A stretch of 64,000 bases of DNA from Cyclina sinensis (taxonomy: Eukaryota > Mollusca > Bivalvia > Venerida > Veneridae). Shown piece after piece: positions 38,300 through 49,613 of the stretch. The translations under genes and the position numbers were made by a program. How positions within the stretch are numbered: position 1 is the first letter of the stretch; every line of letters begins with the position of its first letter. The notes under the pieces were generated by a model. It saw nothing but the letters and a program-made list of their open reading frames with translations, had not been told where the DNA came from and ran no database searches. The DNA is taken from assembly GCA_012932295.1 (NCBI GenBank), contig JAAONU010000001.1, positions 49,139,134-49,203,133 on the forward strand. The letters run 5' to 3'.

Positions 38300-38760
38300 T
38301 ATAAAAATATCACTGTATATATTATCACCCACTGCGTTTGAAAAGTTGTAGAAAAGTTGATCGTTGCGAAATTTCATTGTTTATTCAGAATACTTTTCGT
38401 GAAAAACTGAAATAAAACTCACAACTTTTATAATATAAAATATTAAGCAAGAGGCAATTTCAATGTCACGTAAAGTAAATAAGAATTTCATAAACATTTG
38501 TTTCAAACGACAGCCATCTGATAATAAAAAAAAACACTTTTATATCAGTCATATCACCCATAAGGCATTTTTAACAGTTGTAGGCGATAGGTACGTCATT
38601 TCAATAATAGTACTTCTAAAGTATCCATTTCATAAAGCACTATTTCGCCATTTGTGGGAGACGGGTGACGTAATAGTCACAGATACAGTTAAAATTGGAT
38701 TTCAGGTTTGTATTTGCAGCGTTTCCAACTAAGTTGTGGTAACGCTTTTTTTCCTTGTAC
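38300..38760. repeat. Copy of a diverged repeat family also at 29.95 and 44.2 kb
   Basis: ATTATCACCCA..CTGCGTTTGAA.AGTTGTA near 38,315 matches 29,958. GCCATTTGTGGGAGACGGGTGACG (38,648-38,671) relates to CACCATTTGTGGGAAGAATTG (30,071) and to GTGGGTGACGTCAAAGCCACAG (44,207), and CTAAGTTGTGGTAACGC matches 44,277. The 89-codon frame at 38463-38732 lies inside it and is probably not coding. Confidence 0.4.
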
Positions 38761-39056
38761 GTGTACGCTATTTTAAGATTTCATTACTAAAGATAAACAT
38801 ATAAAATATATTTAACTATTGTCTCGGAGATTCTAAAGCTATGTTACTTTATCTCGTTTCCATCTCAAATAACATAGCGACCGAGTCTAAGATCTTTATA
38901 TCGTGAAATGCTACTCACTGACTTGCATAAATAGAGATACTCCAAGGAAATTACTTTAAGCCTACACATAACGACACTCCTAAATTTCTTGTTAGAATTG
39001 TGTTTGCAAAAATATCGTTCAGATTAAGAAAATAAAAACAACGTGGTTGAAAACTG

Positions 39057-39057
<1 letters not shown>

Positions 39058-39140
<83 letters not shown>
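39058..39140. repeat. (AT)n microsatellite
   Basis: About 40 dinucleotides with one interruption near 39,099. Confidence 0.95.
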
Positions 39141-39143
<3 letters not shown>

Positions 39144-39726
39144 CTCCAACGTTACTTATTTTTATATAGATAAATTTGACTACCATCATGTTGTAACATT
39201 TCTCTATATCAGAATGGCAAATCTATTTCAAGAAATTTATAATATTTGTGTACGTTTAATGAAAATACACTCTACGCTTTATCGTTACTACTTTTCCCTT
39301 TTCGAACTCAGAATTAATATTTATAGAACCTAAACTCCAGATATTAGTTCGCTTACCGAAGACAGCGAGGTTATATGTTAAAAAGAATCGAGTAACTTGT
39401 AAACCATTCAGATTCGGCGTCTGTTTACATAATATCTACATAAAGAAGTGTTTTTAACTTGTTCAGTACACTTTGTAAACTAACAGAATAGAGACTTACT
39501 GATTAACGAACCGTATGTTTTAGTTGTCATTTCAAATATTTGCTCTAAAGTAGTTCACATAATAATGAAATTAATACAGATCAAAACATTCAAAATAAAC
39601 AAGAGCCATGTGCGATTTGACAATTCCCCACCAAAGAGAATTTGGTTTGATAAAAAAGACAAAAAAGACAATCACGTTGACTTGCAGGGACACGATTTTG
39701 AGTAGACAAAATAATAAAATATTCAG

Positions 39727-39727
<1 letters not shown>

Positions 39728-39756
<29 letters not shown>
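39728..39756. repeat. (AC)n microsatellite
   Basis: About 14 dinucleotide units. Frames across it on both strands are artefacts. Confidence 0.95.
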
Positions 39757-39758
<2 letters not shown>

Positions 39759-39924
39759 GACGCAACACCAACTTTCTTAAACAAAGAGCTTAGTCCATTC
39801 GCAGTCTCCATGTATTAACTTGCTTACTGGTTTATTTAATTTTTGAGCATTATTCAATAACTTTTAAATAACTGTTTACATGTCTTTAATCTTAAACTTT
39901 AAAAAGACATAAATTAAACTGTTC

Positions 39925-40094
39925 CTCAATGCCATCGACTAAGCCGAAAAAAGTTAATAAATCACTGGATTCTGTAGTTATGTTTATGACTTGAGCGCAG
40001 AGTTAAGGTTCTTTGGTCTGCTCTACTCTACAATCTACGCTGCAATGCAAATCTAACTATTCTTTAAATTTCAAGTCAAAACATCGATGTATTA
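39925..40094. repeat. Local repeat, copy 1 (partner at 42,351)
   Basis: About 170 bp, roughly 90% alike to 42351-42549 and in the same orientation. The partner has an extra ~35 bp in the middle. The most conserved part is GAGTTAAGGTTCTTTGGTCT and the following ~90 bp. Confidence 0.8.
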
Positions 40095-41384
40095 AAAGAC
40101 TTACATTCAGAAATACAACCGGTCAAAAACGCGTACTTACTGACACACTCACAAATGGTAAAACAACTCCATAGATATGAACAAATATAAAATAAATGCT
40201 TCATTCAATAAGAGTATTTATGAAAAAATTGAATATTTTACAAGAGATCGTTTGAAGTTTGAGACTTTAAAAGTGTTTGGTACCAACAAAGTCTATTCAC
40301 TCTCTTAAACTTATTTCCATCAATTATGACAATGCAAAAAAAGGAGAAAATGTACGAATAACTTTGTTTAAGTATTACAATATTTAAAAATAACATTCTG
40401 CATTCTATTTCTTTTGTGAAAGTAATTGATAAAAAGACTTGAACAAAACAGAAAAAATACCAGGAGTTTATATCTCACCTCATTATTTTTTTCCACAGTA
40501 GACTATTGTATACCTTAAAATGTAACGTCCCTGCAAACAGGAAGGGCTCTTCTACCTCTCGGTAAGGTGTCTAAACACTCCATCTAGCGTTCAAATATCA
40601 ACATCCAGCCGATATATAACTATTTATAATACATGTAGTAAAAGTATTATTTAACCTAAGTTGTAGGTGTTAATGAGTCAATTTTATATTATATATTTAT
40701 TTTTACCAGTAATTTTCCCGGTAGAAACATCCTATCGTGAACGAACGCATATCCGATATCAAAATCGTGGGAGATCGGGACGTAATAAATTCAAAAAAAG
40801 ACTTGGATTTTTCAATTGAATTTTGCGGCTACGCCTAACTAAAGATCTTGATACTTTACTATTGGCATTTGTATGTAAAATAATTGGTATAGAAAATACC
40901 AAAGATTAAAATCGTAGTAATAAAAAAAAAATAAAACCTAAGGCGCCGACGGATTGGATATGTGATTCATTTACAGTGGAAGACAAAATCGAGAAGTAAA
41001 TAGTACTGAATACTAACAAGGATCTCGTTAGAAGTGATTGATGCTTCCTGAAGTCTACTCTATACATGAATTCATTTTGGCTCTAAAAATGTTCAAATAA
41101 TAATGAAACGTTATGGTTCTTGTACACTCCATACTTAGATATAAGAACGATTCGTACATTTTAGTTAAAGTTCAAGTATCAAGTTCACATATCTTAGTTC
41201 ATGTTCAGTCTGATATTAACAAAGGGCGACGAAGAGCTATTATTCTTGTGCTCTCCATATTTTCTTAATAAAACGTACTTATGAATGAATTTTCAGGTTT
41301 AAATCTTAATGGGTGGAGTAAAAACTATAAAAATTAACACATGGTAATAGTTCTAAAAGGATGAATAGAGGGTTGTAGTTATTG

Positions 41385-41520
41385 TGCACCGCGCCTCTTA
41401 ACGAGATCAATCCATTCATTATAAACTCGGTTATAAAGGTTTTGGAGTAACGGCCCGCAAGTGTGACGGACGAACAGGCGGATGAACGGACAAAGCGGAC
41501 TATGCTCATCCGTCGGATAG
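41385..41520. repeat. Dispersed repeat fragment
   Basis: It contains GTGACGGACGAACAGGCGG and ACGGACAAAGCGGACTATGC, the same end type as the repeat at 15.9 kb. A related ACGGACGAACGGACGG-like fragment is near 42,835. Confidence 0.4.
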
Positions 41521-42350
41521 AGCCAAATTTGCTTTTAAACTAACAGCTTTCAATTTTAATAGAACATCCAATAGTAGTTTTTTCTACAGCAACAACTTTT
41601 GATAAAATATTCTGAGCACCCTTCTTACTTATTGTCAATCACTATCATTCATCGATAATATTTTAAGGTAAAATTCGTTTCCTGGATTCAGTTTCATTGC
41701 GAATTTTATTATGGTTTGAAAATCTGACTACTGGTAATTGTACAGTGACAGATTTACAAATAGACTATTTTATTTATAGTTAAGAGAAAGCCTTTCGAGT
41801 TATAAAACTGACTAACGAACACATCAAAGTGAGTTATCAATAATGTGACATAATTATTTAATAGTGTTCATTTTGACCCTATGTACACCAAAATCATACG
41901 AGCACAAAGGTTTCTTCTCCATTACTGAAATACGGGCAAATTACGCTTCATTATTTTGCGATACGCACAAAAGGCTATTGTCGGAGAACAGTTGCACAAA
42001 GCAATAACTCACTTCAACAAAAGTACTTTCAGCAATTTATATAAATGGAAATGATATCCTTTTTTGACATAAGATGTAGAAGATTAATCAATCTCCATTA
42101 TTCTTATTGCATCTGACTAACGAAAGATTAAGACTCAAGCTGACAAAAAGAATCAACGTTACTGTAATTTACTGCAACAGGGTTGGTGCTTAAATCAAGA
42201 GCTTTGTAAACTGACGATATAACATTTTCTTCACATTCCTCAATGAATAAATAGTAACCTAAATGATCGTTTTAATTCTTTTTTTGAAAGCGGTCCAGCT
42301 AAATATCACAAGTAACTCTCTTTTATAGTTCATGTTTTCTTGCACTTTTT

Positions 42351-42549
42351 CTCAATGCCATCTACTAAGCCAGAAAAAAGTTAATAAATCACTGGGTACC
42401 TTGTTATGTTTATGACAAAACTTGAGTGCAATAAATATTCACACAGTCAAAGCAGAGTTAAGGTTCTTTGGTCTGCTCTACTCTACAATCTAAGTTGCAA
42501 TGCAAATCTAACTATCCTTTAAATTTCAAGTCAAAACATCGATGTATTA
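42351..42549. repeat. Local repeat, copy 2 (partner at 39,925)
   Basis: Same-strand partner about 2.4 kb away, suggesting a duplication with later loss of the intervening similarity. Confidence 0.8.
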
Positions 42550-43069
42550 TTGATTTGTGGTCCAGACAAAATTTTAATGAAGTCAATATCTCTACTGACA
42601 GCCATGGGAGATTTATTTTTCTTTAACTCTACCGTTTAAAGTCAATTCATTGTAAGGTTATAGAGTTATATAACAGACAAATATAAATAATAAATTTTAA
42701 CAAAAGTAATTACTCATCAGAGATGCGCTGTTATATAACTTATACTCTGCACTTCTCCACATTTCCGTCTGGCAATACCTTTAAGTTTCTAACCAATATA
42801 TCAATGTGTTACAGCTCTGTACAAATGTTTCATACGGACGAACGGACGGACTAAATATCACAAGTGACTCTCTTTTTTCAAAATCATTCTTTCTAAATGT
42901 CATTACGTAATTCGATCTCTTTTTGTCAACGACCAAGCTTGCCATAAACCATTATGTAACTCTTTTTTGCCAAAACGATCTTGTTACATATCATTAATAA
43001 GTAACTTTTTTCGGCAACGTCAGTCTTGTTAAATATATCAATCAGTTCAATAATGATGAAGTAGCATTT

Positions 43070-43593
43070 CGGCTTTAGTGGTAGCCCTGCTAGAGCATCT
43101 AGCAGATCAGTTTTAGTGGTAGGCCTGCTAGGGCATCTAGCAGATCAGCTTTAGTGGTAGGCCTGCTAGGGTATCTAGCAGATCAACTTTAGTGGTAGGC
43201 CTGCTAGAGCATCTAGCAGATCAGTTTTAGTGGTAGCCCCGCTAGAGCATATAGCAGATCGGATTTAGTGGTAGCCCTGCTACAGCATATAGCAGATCGG
43301 CTTTAGTGGTAGCCCTGCTAGAGCATGTAGCAGATCGGATTTAGTGGTAGCCCTGCTAGAGCATATAGCAGATCGGATTTAGTGGTAGGCCTGCTAGAGC
43401 ATATAGCAGATCAGTTTTAGTGGTAGCCCCGCTAGAGCATATAGCAGATCGGATTTAGTGGTAGCCCTGCTAGAGCATATAGCAGATCGGATTTAGTGGT
43501 AGGCCTGCTAGAGCGTTTAGCAGATCGACTTTAGTGGTTGCCCTGCTAGAGCATACAGCCGATCGTCTTAAGCGAAAGCTCTGCTAGAGCATA
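43070..43593. repeat. 38-bp minisatellite with a hairpin in each unit
   Basis: About 13-14 units of period 38 bp share TTTAGTGGTAG(C/G)CC. Each unit holds an inverted repeat, in its best form CTGCTAGA-GCA-TCTAGCAG (8-bp stem, 3-nt loop). Many units keep the outer CTGCTA...TAGCAG pairing while the inner bases vary. A two-unit remnant occurs at 53,556-53,632, at the junction of the large duplication. Confidence 0.9.
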
Positions 43594-44211
43594 CCTGTCT
43601 TATGTGTATTAACAGAGATACAGTAATAGTATTTAAGAATCTTAACGCAAGCTTTTCCCGTAAACTTCCAGTAGCAGTAGTAAATTTTGTAAAAAGTATA
43701 GATCTGACGATGATAATCTCGGTTTCGTAAATAAAATATTCTGGATATTTTGAAGGACTCTTCATAAAGTCAGGAATAAATTCTTTATAAATATAAAACT
43801 TTAAACCCCCCAAAATGATATTTTTAGACCTCCTTTGCTTTTAAAGATGGATGTTTCAACCCTTTTAAACATTAATTAAAACTTCACATTCAAGCATATT
43901 GCATGCACTTAAACTTTTTCTACGTTTTGATGCCTGTATATCAAATAATTTGGAATGTTCTTATTCCAAAATTATGATTACTTTCAATACTTTTCAACAT
44001 TTATTGTGCATTATTGCACTAGGTCAGTCCCTTCAGAGGTAATTCATTACACAAGAAACTAATTTTAGCACCTTTTGCATTGCTGACACTCACTTCCTCT
44101 GTAATCCATTCAGGTTTTATATCTGACTTTTTAAAAAAATATATCTAATTATTTGTTAAGCCGGCAGTAGGCAAGGTGCTTTGTTTACATTTCCAAATTC
44201 AGACAAGTGGG

Positions 44212-44219
44212 TGACGTCA
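44212..44219. promoter_or_regulatory. CRE site in duplication copy 1
   Basis: TGACGTCA within GTGGGTGACGTCAAAGCCAC; conserved in copy 2 at 54286-54293. Confidence 0.4.
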
Positions 44220-44490
44220 AAGCCACAGCCGAAGTTTATATCTGAAATCAGGAAACGTACGTGTGTTTTTTCTTCTTAGTTGTGGTAAGGCAGCAATAAA
44301 TATTTGCTATTTTAAGACCTCAAATAAATCGCCCGTGTCTTTTTTTGTAACTGAACAAACAGAAGCTATAAATGTCAAAATCAAATAGAAAACAACTGCG
44401 GATAAGAATAATGCATCAAAACGGGTTTATTGTGGGAGTGGCAAGAAATTGTTTGTGGGAGATATGGGTAAACAGATTCTCCATACGCAA

Positions 44491-45229
44491 TGGAGAAACC
44501 AAGGGTACAGCTACATCAACTGTATTGTCATAGCCCTATATCAACTGTATTGTCATAGCCCTATCTGACAGCACCAGGCAAAATACCATTAATATCTTTA
44601 TTTAACTTGATTAATAACCTTATAATATTAGACCCTTTGCCTGACAACGTATTTCACCAATTATACGTTATGGCACTGTGTTTTCATCTGAAAAATCATA
44701 AAAGAATAGCTTGACTTTATTTATATATTTATATGACAAAATGTGATAATACGTATAATACAGTAAAACATGCCTAACTTTAAGTTGCATTTTTTTAATA
44801 TTCGCCATAAAATCATCGAATTACTTTTTGGATGCAGTTTTGACCTTACATTCTGACGCTCTACTGGGCCAATATTAACGTGACTTTGTATGACAACAAT
44901 TTCACTGTAGGCACATACGTGTCAAAATGACATATTACCTTTCTACGTTAAATATATTATTACCTTAGTACAATATTTTGGTTGATAAGAAAATTACAAT
45001 ATCAACGTATACTCTTTCATCCTTACACCTAACGGTGGTCAAATGTACTTTCATTTTCGATAAGTACGACTATGGCACTGTTCTTAGTTTTATTCTGGTC
45101 TAAACTGCAAACTCTTGTTAACTCGTAGAACAATGCTTTTTGCGTGTCACTTCGACCACTCGAATAATTTTAAAAGACCACTTGCATTACTTTCCAAAAA
45201 TAAGTAGACAGAAAGTTTCCAGAAAAAAC
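44491..45229. other. Segment present only in duplication copy 1
   Basis: Copy 2 passes directly from TCCATACGCA to AGCCTTTTATT at 54,548-54,563. Copy 1 has ~740 bp between the equivalent points, including a 25-bp tandem repeat ending TGTATTGTCATAGCCCTAT (about 44,516-44,565). ACGC occurs at both edges, which fits a microhomology deletion from copy 2 better than an insertion. Confidence 0.6.
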
Positions 45230-46244
45230 GCCTTTTATTAAATAATACTGCACAAAAAGGTCAGTGTTTTGAGTTATTGAATTTACTTGGAAGCAAAATT
45301 TACCAGTTTCCTCGAAGTCGTAAACATTTTTGATAACTATTTGTGTTACTGAAACATCGCATTGTATGACTCAAGTAGCACCAACATCTTGAAATCGATA
45401 CTATCTGTAAATTAGGTCAGAACTCAAACATTGGACTTTTGTTAGTGTCATTTGTGTTATGATTGATTTTGATTTGACATCTAGGTCAGTTAGAATGGAA
45501 AGAATGAAGGGGAAATGTTTTATGATAATGCGTATCTTAGTACTTGATAATGGGTACATTTGTACCAACTTAAACGAGTCGTTTAAACGAGTACATCAAG
45601 TACACAATGTCAAAACTGAATGTGTTAAACACGGTAACACTGATATTATAACGTAGTTAATTGCTGTCTTTGTTTGATTTGTTAGTGTGAGGATTTTGGT
45701 TCCTGTCCTTTGTGCTGTATCTAATAAAATATCAAGTTAAATTAAATTTAATTTAATTACATAAAGCTATATATTTACTGCACGTGGTCGTTTTAAGAAA
45801 TATAATTCACAAACATTCACACAATGAAAGCACGATGACTAAAAATGGTTGAGTTTTTAAATACGGCGGCAGGTTTAGAAAGAATTTGGTACAGCATGGC
45901 CATGCAAAGTTAGTATTTAACTAAGTTTTTAAACAGTCAACTAACCTTCTTGAATACTGTTTATCAGAACAGAGTAGAGGCAAAGTCCTTGGAATGAGTA
46001 ATGGAAAACGACATGATGCATTCGTCCCACGTACAAAAAGACATTATCAGCTAGCAAATGAAACATATTTTTATGATAAATTTAGATAAATAAGTCAAAT
46101 GCTTACAAAAGAAAAAAGACAAAATAAATAAAATCCTATTATCGAATGACTATAGCTTATTTCTGACAGCACCATGTCAGTAGTATCATTTATTGCAAGC
46201 TTATCTAGAGCTCGAAAACAAACATAACGAAATGCATTACAATG

Positions 46245-46246
<2 letters not shown>

Positions 46247-46284
<38 letters not shown>
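46247..46284. repeat. (GT)n microsatellite, copy 1
   Basis: About 19 dinucleotides; partner at 55870-55917. Confidence 0.95.
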
Positions 46285-46285
<1 letters not shown>

Positions 46286-48360
46286 AAAGGTCACAACTAT
46301 TAATCAGCATCAATTATTTTCGAAAATAGTTGTAAAAGCAGAAGTGATTTACAACCAGATTAATTAAAAGCAATTTTAAAGAAATGTTTGAATCGGGCAT
46401 TTCTTTCGTTATCGAAACAAGATCAAAAGTCACTATTACATAGTCATCGTAATGACAGTTTTGACACAACTTGCATTTTTGCATCATTCGCCAAGACAGA
46501 CCATTGCATCCGTTAATAACACTAATTAGGAAAAAATAGTTCTTTTATTTCATAGGAATCTGAAAACGCAAATACCGACCGTCTAAAAATTACCAAGTAA
46601 CAGTAAACGAGTTTAGGCAAGTGAGCAATCGTAACAACTCGGCCTTTTCCGACAACTTCGTATAAAAACTTATTGAAGTTGCCCAAAGTGTTCCGAGTGG
46701 GCAAGTGAGGTAACTGGGGATATCGATTCATTCGGGAGTTTAGACAACAGCTTTGATTGGCTATTCAGTGGAACAAAAGTTGGGAAAGACAACTAAACGA
46801 AACATGACATGAAAACTGATATTCTGAATGGTAGAGTCCTTCTAGAACAGTGACACTGTATCTATATAATGATCACATTATAGGAAGAATAGTTAGAAAT
46901 TTCGACTTGATATCCATTAAGGGAAATATTCTATGTATTATATATCAATAACATTCTTCTAACAAATGGATTTGTGTTTTAATGGTTGTGATTAATAGCA
47001 TATTTGCAGATCTAGCGTTAATATATTGCGTTAAACTGATTCCGTAATATCTATCCAATATATTAAAACTAAATCGTCCAGTTCGCTTGTTTTGTTGTTG
47101 TTAATCTTTGAAATAAATAAAAACAATCAGATAATTCGTATTTTCAGAGTTTATTGTGGACAAAAACAGTGATTTCTATCAAAGTGATATATTTTGAATC
47201 GGCTTGTTTCAGTAAAAACCTGTTTGTTTGTTTTCATACGTTTTAAAGCAGACGCCATTATTTCTAAATATCTATAATTCTGTTATCTATTCAGAAATAA
47301 TTCAAGTGTTTGTGCTTCAGCGTTTAATGGCTTTTAAATCATGTTTATATGTGCATCAAAGGAAGACCTAAAACTTTAGTCATTGTAAACAACCATAAAA
47401 CCAAGAACCTTCACAAAGAACACCTACCAAATATTTAGTCGTTACTCGTCTGCAGTAGTTTAGAATTTCTCTCTGTGAAATTGGAAAAAAATACTTTGAT
47501 TTTATCGCTTATCAGTTACAAATGCATAATATTTAAGGCTCTCTCCAATCAATTTTACGTCATTTATGTGACATCATTAGTAGGCAAGGCTTTAAATATG
47601 CCCATTGCTATTTTCGGGAAAAAAAGGTCTCTTTATAAAAAAGAAATTACATCATATAAAATACGTTTACTGATATACGCGATCCCTTGTGTTTAAATGG
47701 ACCTGACCTAAACCTACTGATCTCTACCGGAAATTGATAGGCAATCAATTTATCTTTGGATTCCTTTGTCTTAGAACAAGACACTACACGGCAAATCAGT
47801 ACGTAGGAAAACAACAGGTTCCTTGTAGTTCAGAAAGATTACTATTGACCATCAATATAAGATATTGTTAGTATATCGTAGGTTTATAGACCCATATTCA
47901 GACATAAAAGATTAATCATTAGTTTATACCAGCTTTAGACTACACTTTTAAAAAAAGTCACTTTTTCTCTTTTTTTCATCTTAAGAGTATTTGCTCTTGT
48001 GTAATCACAACACAATCAGTTTCTTTTTTGTCTTTTAAATCTAAACAGACACAACATAGAAATAACAATGATCCAATACTGGGGGAAAACTTCTTTCTTT
48101 ATATTGACTTGCCACTGCCAGGCACCAGGTCATATTTACCGTGAGTAACTAGTCGGCTGTCATTTCAATAAACATAAGAAAATCTTAAAAGAAAACGACC
48201 CTAAGAACACAAAAACTCTGCAAAGATAAAGTACACTGCAAAGACTAAGTACTCTTTTTAGGTTAATAATAGTAAAAGTGGAGGCAAGTAGAACGAACGT
48301 CCCGAACCTCTTTGATCGAAAGAAATGCAACGTCGGGGAACGTGCCATTGTATTTTTACA

Positions 48361-48394
48361 TCTCTCTCTCTCTCTCTCTCTCCTGCTCTCTCTC
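48361..48394. repeat. (TC)n microsatellite, copy 1
   Basis: TC run with a CTG interruption; partner at 58014-58048. Confidence 0.92.
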
Positions 48395-48777
48395 ATTATC
48401 AATAAATGAGTACATTTTCACAGGATTCTTGTAAAACGCTTTTTATTAAAATCAAATACATGTAACATGAATTATGGTCTGCACAAGCAATCTTATTTTA
48501 AGCCTAGATAATTTCATGAGATTTCGTAATTTATATCTGTTTACAGATACTTTGGTATGCACTTTACATCTCATGTTTTAGTGATAATAGAATGCATTTC
48601 AAGTGTCTGTACAATTAATCACAAACGATTTGTAGCATCTATCTATGGGGAGGTATAAATCGAGATACTCTTATGTCATATCTATCTCTGTTACATAAAA
48701 TGACTTTCATGAAATAACAAGTCTGTTGTTATTTTTCTATTGACTTGTGAAAACGAATTTATATTATTATAACAAAG

Positions 48778-49613
48778 CTATGTCAAGACTATGACTACGC
48801 TATGACCAGATTATGCCAGACTTTGACAAGCCTATAACCAGCATGTGCTATGAGTATGACCAGCATATAACCAGCTTTTGTCTATCCTATGACCAGACAA
48901 TGACTAGCATATAACCAGACTGTGACCAGCCAATGACTAGCCTATTTCCAGACAATAACTAGTCTATGACTAGTTCAAGACCAGACTATGACTATGATTA
49001 TTCTTTGAATAGACCATCAGCAGCCTATAACTAGCATATGAATAGACTACGACCAGCCTATGACTAGTATTTTACCAGACAAGCTTTTGACTAGACAATC
49101 CGTAACCTATGACTAGCATATGAAGAGACTCTGAGTTACCATGATCAGATCATGACTAGACTTTGACCAGACTATGAGTAGACTATAACCAGCTTACGAC
49201 CACACTATAATTAGCCTTTGACTCGACAATAATCAGCCTATGACCAACCTATGACCAACCTATGACCAGACTATGACCAGGCTATGACTAATCTATAACA
49301 GGACTATGACCAGAATGTGACTAACAATTGACAAGCCTTTAACTAGACTATGAAAAGAGATTGACAAGCCTCAAACCAGATTATTGCCAGACAATCACAA
49401 GGCTTTGAACAGCCTATGACTAGAGCATGTCGAACATATGACCAGTCTATGACTAGACCATGACCAGTTTATATACAGACTTTGACCAGACTTCGACAAG
49501 CCTAAAACCAGACTTCGACTAGACTATGACCAGCCTATGGCTAGCCTTTGACAAGACATTGACAATTCTATAACCAGAGTATGACCACACTATAACGAGA
49601 CCATGACCAGCCT
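48778..49613. repeat. Degenerate 11-bp tandem array, copy 1
   Basis: About 75 units of consensus CTATGACCAGA / CTATGACTAGC. The period of 11 bp is well kept although individual bases vary. No open frame runs through it. Confidence 0.85.

Noticed and set aside
38463..38732. 89-codon plus-strand frame
   Set aside because: It lies in a diverged repeat whose other copies (29.95 and 44.2 kb) do not keep the frame; no recognisable domain.
39571..39811. Cys-Val repeat frames
   Set aside because: Translations of the (AC)n microsatellite.
43070..43593. CRISPR-like array
   Set aside because: Units are contiguous with no unique spacers, in eukaryotic DNA; it is a minisatellite.
45459..45656. 65-codon frame with a partly matching frame at 54779-54976
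   Set aside because: The shared start only reflects the segmental duplication. Many differences change residues and the frames diverge completely after about 44 codons, so there is no sign of coding constraint.
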